Shown here in pieces: positions 13,001 to 22,000 of a stretch of DNA of 64,000 bases. Below the pieces are notes generated by a model. The model did no database searches and was not told the DNA's origin. It worked only from the letters and a program-made list of their open reading frames with translations. This stretch comes from Odontocerum albicorne (lineage: Eukaryota; Arthropoda; Insecta; Trichoptera; Odontoceridae): assembly GCA_949825065.1 (NCBI GenBank), contig OX463859.1:8465850-8529849 (forward strand), in the 5' to 3' direction. How positions within the stretch are numbered: position 1 is the first letter of the stretch; every line of letters begins with the position of its first letter. Position numbers and translations under genes: made by a program.

Positions 13001-16000
13001 ACACATTTAATTGACCCTTTTAATCTCAGCATATTTTGCGTAAAATGTGCGAAAAATCCCAAGAATTTTTTGACAAAAAAAGAGTAGTTTATATTTTATT
13101 TTTTATCTTAGTAAATATTTAGTTTTAAAACCTAATTTTTTTGTGGAGACCTCCCTGTGAAGTGTAAAATAATAAGTAATTTTCATATTTCTTAAAAAAA
13201 ATTGTTATTTTTATTCAACATAAAAACTTGTATGAAAACTTTGAGGCCGATGATCAGCCCCGTGGGATTTTTCGCATACACCAGTTGGGGGCGATAATCG
13301 ACCCCGTGAGATTAAAAGGGTTAAGAAGGAACATTGAGTATCCCACACTTAATTTTCAGTCTTTCTTCTCACCCTTTCTATCAGAATTTTACCACAGAGT
13401 TTACTTACTACACTTAGTAAGCCAGTGGCTCTGTAATTTCCACAATGCAATCTTACACCTTATCTTTATACTATCATCATCATCATCATCAATGGCGCTA
13501 CAGCCCATTGTGGGCCCCGGCCTCCTCCAGCAGTCGCTGCCATTCCCCCCTATCCTGGGATGCACTCCTCCAGCCCGTGATGCCAATCACGTTTGCATCA
13601 TTCTGCACCCCATCCATCCACCTAAGCCTCGGTCTACCCACGCTACGTCTTCCTTGGGGCTTGGAGAAGAGTACTTTGTTAGGCATTTCCTCTTCTCCCA
13701 TTCTTGCTACATGCCCCGCCCAACGTAGCCTCCCAATTTTGATGTATTTTATGGGCCGCAAACAGAATGGGACTTCGCATCAACTCCGATAAGACCAAAT
13801 ATATGATAGCCACTAAAGCACCCCGTAATAACCAGACACCTACCACGATTAATATAAGTTCTCATACAATAGAACGTGTAAACACCTTCACCTACCTGGG
13901 ATCCATAGTGACAAGTGTTAATGATGCATCTATCGAGATTAAACGTCGAATATTCATGGCAAATAGATGCTTCTTTGGTCTGAGAAAACACCTTATATCT
14001 CGGTTGTTGTCCAGAAGGACAAAACTTACCATTTACAAGACACTGCTACGACCTGTCCTCACATATGGGTCTGAATGCTGGGTATTGAGTAAGAAGAACG
14101 AATCTTCCCTTCTAATATTTGAAAGAAAAATACTCAGAAAAATATTCGGACCCATACAGGAAAATGGATCTTGGAGAGTGAGATATAATGAGGAGTTATA
14201 CAGCATATACAAAGAGCCCAACATCATAAAATACATCTTTATACTATACAATGGAACAATTACTGCACCCCTCCTGCCTTTCAGTGTGTAGTCATCAGAC
14301 ACCCAACATTTGCTGAAAAATTGTCTCAGTCACTCGATCATTCGCTCACACCCACACACAATTAGTTCTGTGCTTACTTCATCACAACCTGACGCTTTTC
14401 CTTTTTTCATTATTTTTACAGCTATTCGTACTTCATATTTTAGATTACGTGAATTCATATTTTCCAGCCGCTCGTCATTCTCACCTCTATCAAACACGTT
14501 ATTGTCTCTACTATCCCCACTCTCGTACAATTCTTCAAAACATTCCTTCCATCTAGTACGAACCATCCCTTCTTCTGACAAAATCTTTACATTTTTATCT
14601 TTAATTCCACCCATACCACTCATATAATTATGTTCTGAGCAAGATGAAGAACACTTTGAGATGGTTTGGGAACGTGGAATGAATGAATAAAGAAAGTCTA
14701 ATAAAACAAATAAACAGTGCAAATATGAGTGGAATACGTGGAAGGAATGTATGGTTGGATCAAGTGTATGATTTTTGAAAGGAAAATTAGAAAGTCAGAA
14801 AAATCATAGGAGGTTAAGGATGTACGCCAAGATAGGAAAGTCTGGCGCTCTGTCCTCTCTGCCTACCCTGACAGCGAAATGACGTGACAAATATATTTTC
14901 AATATTTGATCACCTTTGAGTGTGCTCTCTAAACGGCGCTATAGAAATTGCCCTCTTACTATTCATGTTATGATAGGTCTGATATTTTGAAAGGAAACTT
15001 AAAAAGTCAGAGGTATCGTAGGAACTGTATAGATGTAGAAGATGTGTGTCACAATATGAAAGAATAACGTTCCTTCTCTGTCTATTCCAACAATTCATTC
15101 ACGTCCAAATCCATAATGTTAAAATTCAGGATCACGTGTTTGGTCGGGCTTCCCAGTTGCTGTGGGGTCTAAGATAAGGAAAGCTGCTTGAAAAAGGACC
15201 CATTAAGGGATTATCCCAGGTCCTTTATAACATGAAATGGACAGCCGTTTTATAATACCGACTGACTATTTTAAATGATCGATTATTAAAAAAGGTATGA
15301 TGGCTTTTGCTTGAATTTGTCAATATTTAAAAGGAGGCAATTTCGAACGAACGAACGAAAGATTATGGGCGAGGTTGAATGCAGGGAGCTGTTTGATGAT
15401 AAGGCCCGAGTCAATGATGTCCTGAAAGTGAACGGGATGAAGGACTACTTGGAGGGGCTCAAGGAGCACAGGGTGATGGCATGATGGTATGTATCAGGTC
15501 TGTAAATATGAAACCGGAATTTGCTCATAGATGGCTCTAATTGTTAATGTAGTGACTGTCAAGCTGCGTCATTGATGCCTTTTTCTTGTGTTTAAATTTG
15601 TCAAAGACTTTTAACTCGCAACAATACAAGTTTAATACAACTACATATGTTTTCATAGCGTTGAACATGTCTGTTTTTGTGCCTGAAAACTACGATTCGC
15701 GGACAGCATTGATTTTCTGTTACCATTTGAAGAAAACTGCTACAGAATCGCATCGAATGCTTGTCGAAGCTTACGGTGAGCATGCTCTTGGTAAATCACA
15801 GTGCTTTGAGTTGTTTAAAAAATTCAAAAGTGGCGATTTTGACGTGAAAAACGAAGAACGTGGAAGACCACCGAGAAAGTTTGAAGACGCCGAATTGGGA
15901 GCATTGTTGGATGAGGATGACATTCAAACGCAACAACTCGTGGATCAATTAAATGTGACACGAGAAGCCGTCTCCATACGTTTGAAAGCCATGGGAAAGA

Positions 16001-19000
16001 TTCAGAAGGTGGGAAAATGGGTTCCACATGAACTGAATGTAAGGCAGCAGGAAAACCGAAAAACCACTTGCGAAATGCTGCTCGCCAGATACAAAAGAAT
16101 TTCATTTCTTCATCGAATTGTGACTGGCGATGAAAAATGGATGTATTTCGAGAAGCCTAAGCGTAAAAGATCATGGGTAACTCCAAGCAAACCAGCGACA
16201 TCGACTGCAAGGCCAAATCGCTATGGACGGAAGACAATACTCTGTGTTTGGTGGGATCAGAAGGGTGTTATCTATTATGAGCTGCTAAAACCTGGCGAAA
16301 CCGTTAATACTGAACGCTACCGACAACAAATGATGGATTTGAACCAAGCATTGCGGAGTAATTTTACACAGAGTAATTTTGCTTCATGATAATGCACCAT
16401 CGCACACAGCAAAACCGGTCAAGGAAACGATTGAGGCGTTTAGTTGGCCAATACTTTCGCATGCGGCTTACTCACCAGACTTGGCTCCAACCGATTACTA
16501 CTTATTTGCATCGATGGAACACACACTTGCTGAGCAGCACTTCACTTCTTACGAAAATGGCTCGATGATTGGTTTGCCTCAAAAAAACAACAGTTTTTTT
16601 GGCGTGGCATCCACAAATTGCCAGAAAGATAGGAAAAATGTGTAGGTAGCGATGGGCAATACTTTGAATAAAATATTTTTTACCATTTTCATACAATAAA
16701 TGTGTATTTTCTATAAAAAAAATCTGGTTTCATATTTACAGACCTGATATGTACATATGATAGGCCTGATCATTTTGCATATATACAACTAATTAGCATT
16801 ACTACATTTATACAATAAAAAAATTATTCAGTAAATGAAGTTTATTTTTGGAACAATAGTTCAAGGTCTCGGTGTAGTTGTTTCCCCTTGATAACTGTTA
16901 CATCATAAAACATAGTAGCAATACACAGTACAGGACCGTTCTAAGGGAGTGTCCCACCGCTAGTTGAGTTTTTAACTTTAATAGCTAAGATACTGCTTAA
17001 GTGTACATTGGGAGCAGGACACACATTCTGGATGGTAGAAACAAATTCTGGACTCTATAACCCTATGTTGATGCAGCTTAGTACTGACTGACACAAAATG
17101 TAAGAAAAATCATTTCGGACTGGTTCGTCACCAGACTACCACAGGCAGGGCTGTAGCAGCTTCAATAGTTGTGACATCGCAATTTGGAAGGCAAACGGGA
17201 AAACGCATACATACATATCATTACATTAAACTGCATACATACATATCATTACACCGTGTCCCTTGTGGGGTAGGCAAAGAGAAAAGATCTTTAAACTTTT
17301 CTATCCAAGCACATTACGCCTCCTCCACATTCATACATATCATCATGCACAATCTTCCATTATTCATATTTCTCACTTGACCTTATTTCAAAATCTTGTA
17401 GTTTTGGCTCAGCCACGTTTTCCTAGGTCTATCTCTTCCACGCACACCTTGCATTTCTAACTTGTACACTCACTTAGTCATTATTTCAACATTCATTTTC
17501 ACCACATGTCCAAACCAAACTATTTAAAAGCTTCTTTCTTCATCTTACTTAAAATATACATTTAATGCATGCATTAATTTTTTATGTCTTCATTCTGCCT
17601 TATTCAAACATTGACAATCCATAAATTTTCCTTATTGCGGGCATCTCTTTTTCTGCTAAATCCATGTTTCATTTCCATACGTCAAAATGGACACCAACAC
17701 ACTATTATATATTGTCATTTTTGCTACTATCGATATTGTGCGGTTGTTATATATAACATTAAGTGCTCTGTTTACCATGACCCTGTCGCTACCACATTAA
17801 TTTCCCAAGAAAATCTCTATGGACAGGATTTAAAATATGAGATAAATGGCAGTGTAGAGGGATGACAAAGCAGAGGTAGACCATCAACCCAGCGGACTGA
17901 CCAAATCAGGAACGCAACAGGGCTCAAAGTAGCGAGAGATGGAGAATCTTGTAGGCAGAGTTGGAAAAATGGACCGGAGAGATCATGGCCCTCAGTCATG
18001 AGGAATCAACCAAGAAGGCAGGTATTAAAATTCTATACCACTTTTGAATCACTTAACTTATATCAATTCGGGCTTTTGGACATTTAGAATTGCAAGCATA
18101 CTTGCTTCAAAGGTTACGCACTATTTCAGTTTGTAGATGCACTGTTTCAATTTGAATTCTGTCTGTGGAAGACTACAGACGTGTAGAAGTAGTCAATCTT
18201 ATGGTTGTAGCCGCTACGTTTCTATTCCTACGCTCTACAAGTTACTTTGTTTTTCATTTGATCTAGTATATATATTTTTTATTCTTAATGAATATGGATT
18301 TAATTCCCATTACAGAAAGAATGTTCTTATTCTTTTTTATAAATGATAAGGAAAGTTATTAGAATAACAAAAGTAACGGTTTAAAGATATACATTTATAC
18401 AATCATATGAAAATATTAAGTGTTAACATAAGTTGTGTCCGTTTTTGTCCAATTTAAAAATGAGCACCAAAAGTAAAACAAAATGGTAAATGCTATATAC
18501 GTAATTCGAAAGAAAATGTTCTGCGCTACAAGATATTGTGTTTGCTTTTACGTTACATATATTATTTTATTTGATTACAAGCCTTCAAAATGGAATGTCA
18601 AGTAGACGAAAGTGAGCATTTTCGACACCTCCTTCTGTTCGCATTCAATCAAGGGAATAAAGCTGCCAAAGCTGCTCGCGATATTTGCGAAGTGTACGGT
18701 GAAGATGCTATGAATTAAAGGACGGCTCGTCGATGGTTTTTGCGTTTCAAAGACGGTAATTTCGACCTGAAAGACATGGAGCGTTCCGGACGACCAGTGG
18801 ACTTCGATGAAGACCGCTTAAACCATATTATTCATGAAGATCCCCTTCAGCAAACACAATATCTTGTAGAGCAGAAAATTTTCTTTCGAATGACTTTACC
18901 ATTTTGTTTTACTTTTGGTGCCCATTTTTAAATTGGAAAAAAACGGACACAACTTATGTTAACACCCAATATATTCCCATGTTATATTTAATTTTTATGC

Positions 19001-22000
19001 TCAGATATCGTAGACCTGGTGGCTGACTAAGATTTCTTGTTTTAAGACAAAAAGCTTATCACTTGTGTCAATTACATATTCTCATCAATGAAAAGAATAT
19101 TAAAAATAAACAAATCTAGGTATAGATGCGATTTCCACATCTTTAGTTTTAGGAATGAACTGAAAAACAACAATAGTAACACGTCACAAAAATTACCACA
19201 CTTAAATATATATAACATGCATTTAAACACAGCACCCTATAGTAAATATTGTAGGATAGTCACGGGTAGTAACTGCACTCCCGTAAGATTTGTCCCCTAT
19301 AGGTGAGTACTTAATGCGCCTGCTCGCCAGGGATAGCCCTGCGTTGCAATTAACAATGCTGTTATCAAGAGGGGCCTTGTGCGCTGCTCTTGGCGTACGA
19401 CAAATTGTCGATATATTGTTGTCTGACCATTGTTGTTCAATTTGTTAAACACGTGTATTTTAGTTAATCATTTCTAAACACATATTTCCTTTTAATACAT
19501 TGATTTAAAATTAATGATTCAGCAGGGTACGTGGGGAAGAAAGGAAATTAATTTCTAGACCAAAGCCTTGATTTCGAAAGCCATCTTATCAGACAGGCCA
19601 TGGAAGTTGTCAACTTCTCAAAACAGACTTATGACGAGCAGCATTTGTCTTTATACAATTATGAATCCTCAGGTATTTCGGTCATATTATCAGACGGGAA
19701 AATACAATGGAGACTGGTGATCCAAGTGAGAAAAGAAGGGTTCCAATCATAAGGCGGATCATCCATGGCCTAATCGATAAGACTAGGACATAAGTGAATC
19801 TCGATAGTAGCAATAAAATAAAAAGACCCCAGTCTGGTATAAAATTTTGTCTGGAAACAATACTTGCATACACCGAGTAAATGTCCAAGTGTTCATATGC
19901 TGTAGTGTTGCCAACACTGTTTTACGTTCCTGACAAATATTCGAGGTAAATAAATATTGATCTATTTAGACAGCCAATAAGTAGATCTAACTCGCCAGTA
20001 TGTTTATGTGTGATAGGCGAGTTGAAAGTGACATTGAAAGAAGGGTAGTGACAGGGAACAAGGTAGAAATAAGCGGAAGATCAGTTTGTTTTCAAATGGT
20101 GGAGAAAGTCCAAAAGAAATTTTCAAGATATCTTTACTTATGTGAGTGTGGTTTCTATCCGTGGCTCTATCCTACAAAGATTTTAAGATACTACTTTCGA
20201 AGTGTAAGGTGGTATGTGAGGTTCTATTTTCATATAAATCACTGAGAGGAGCAACATTCAATCCAACTATGTTGGAAAATATATGGTTTTATGTTCCTGA
20301 CAACTAATCGAGGCACAGAAATATTGATCTTTCAGAAACTGGCAGTAGAACAAAAGTAGAACTAGCATGCCGAGTGCTCTTCCTTTGCTCATATTGACAT
20401 CTTCAACATTTCAGAAGATGTTTTTAATTTTGACCTGTCTTAGTAACGAGAGTTGATTGTTTCAATTTAACAAATATTTGTTAATTTTTATTTCTTGTTA
20501 ATGTATATATTTATCTTTAAGCTATGTATGTAATTGGATTTAACCTGTATATTTAAGCTTTATAAAATAAATAAAGAACTATTTCAATAGGTCTAATCCC
20601 GAAAGATTGATTACTGAAGCCAAAGACAATATTGTCTACCGGCTACTCTTTAATATTATGTACGAATTATAATATGTACTAATCACCGATTCGGATACGT
20701 TAAACTCCATGAGTGTATGTACAATAGTAGAAATATACTAACCGTACAAGACAATTATTTTCTGCAATGCAATCAATTAGCTCGCAAGATCAAGTTGAAT
20801 GATCACAATTGCTCTATAAAGAGCATGGCAAATAAGAAAAATAAAGAAAGACCTGTCTAGATAACATACAAATATCAAATAATGTGTTTATATCTCATTC
20901 TCAGTGACACTATTAACATAGCATAGCATAGCACTGAAACTGTAGACGGATCTAAATATCTAACGTAATATCATACGACTCTCTGTACATAAAATACATT
21001 GTAATGTGATGCTTAAATTGTTAGAGCAAACATTATATTATTGCATGAATACTGTGGAATAAAAAGTCTCTATCCATATTACGAGTAAGTGTCCGATAGG
21101 AACTAAGTAAATGGGGTACTAAAATATATACTCGAACCAGACAGTATCAATATTTGTTAATATGACAGTCCAAAACAGTGTTTTAGTACCAACTTTGATA
21201 TATGGGAGTGAAATGTGAATCTGGAGAGACTGAAAGGTGCTGAATAAATACTGTAGGAATAAAGACATGCACTGAGAATACTCGGGAAGAATGTGAACTT
21301 AATACTGATGTATTAAGATGAAAAAATTTACTGAGACGGTTTGGGATGTACATAGAACGAATTAATGAAAAAATACTAATAGAACATGAGTGGAAAGCGT
21401 GTTAGGGCAAGATCAAGTGAATGATATCTTGAAATAAAGAAATGCGAACAGTCAGAGAAATCATAGTAGCTGTACAAGGAAGTGTATGGATAGAGAGACG
21501 AAAGATGTGGGTCACGATAGGAAAGTCTGGCACTCTGTCATCTTTGCCTACTCTGACCGGTAAATGACGTGATTGTATGTATGGATGTATTAGATAATTG
21601 ATTGACAAATGTACCAACTAACCAGACAAGAGTTACGTAAACTCATGTCAATTGTTGAGTACTATTCAAAATAATTTCATCAATAAGGAAAGTTTAAAGG
21701 GAAAAAATTCACGACGTTCTACAAGAATCATGGTTAGAATAAACAAAATGCACCTAAAACTTTTATATGCATTAAAACTGTCTTCAAAATATGTTCTACA
21801 AGCCTTTCACAACTCATTATTTCCAATATATCTAAACCATATTAATTTTTTTTTAATTTTTACGTTTTTATTTAACAGTTATCCTTTAATACTGTTAACC
21901 AATGGGTCATGATCCAAAATTGGGTCGGTAAGCATTTTGAATGGGTTGTGAAATATTTACAATATTACCGCACAATGACATACATGTTACAAATGTATAA

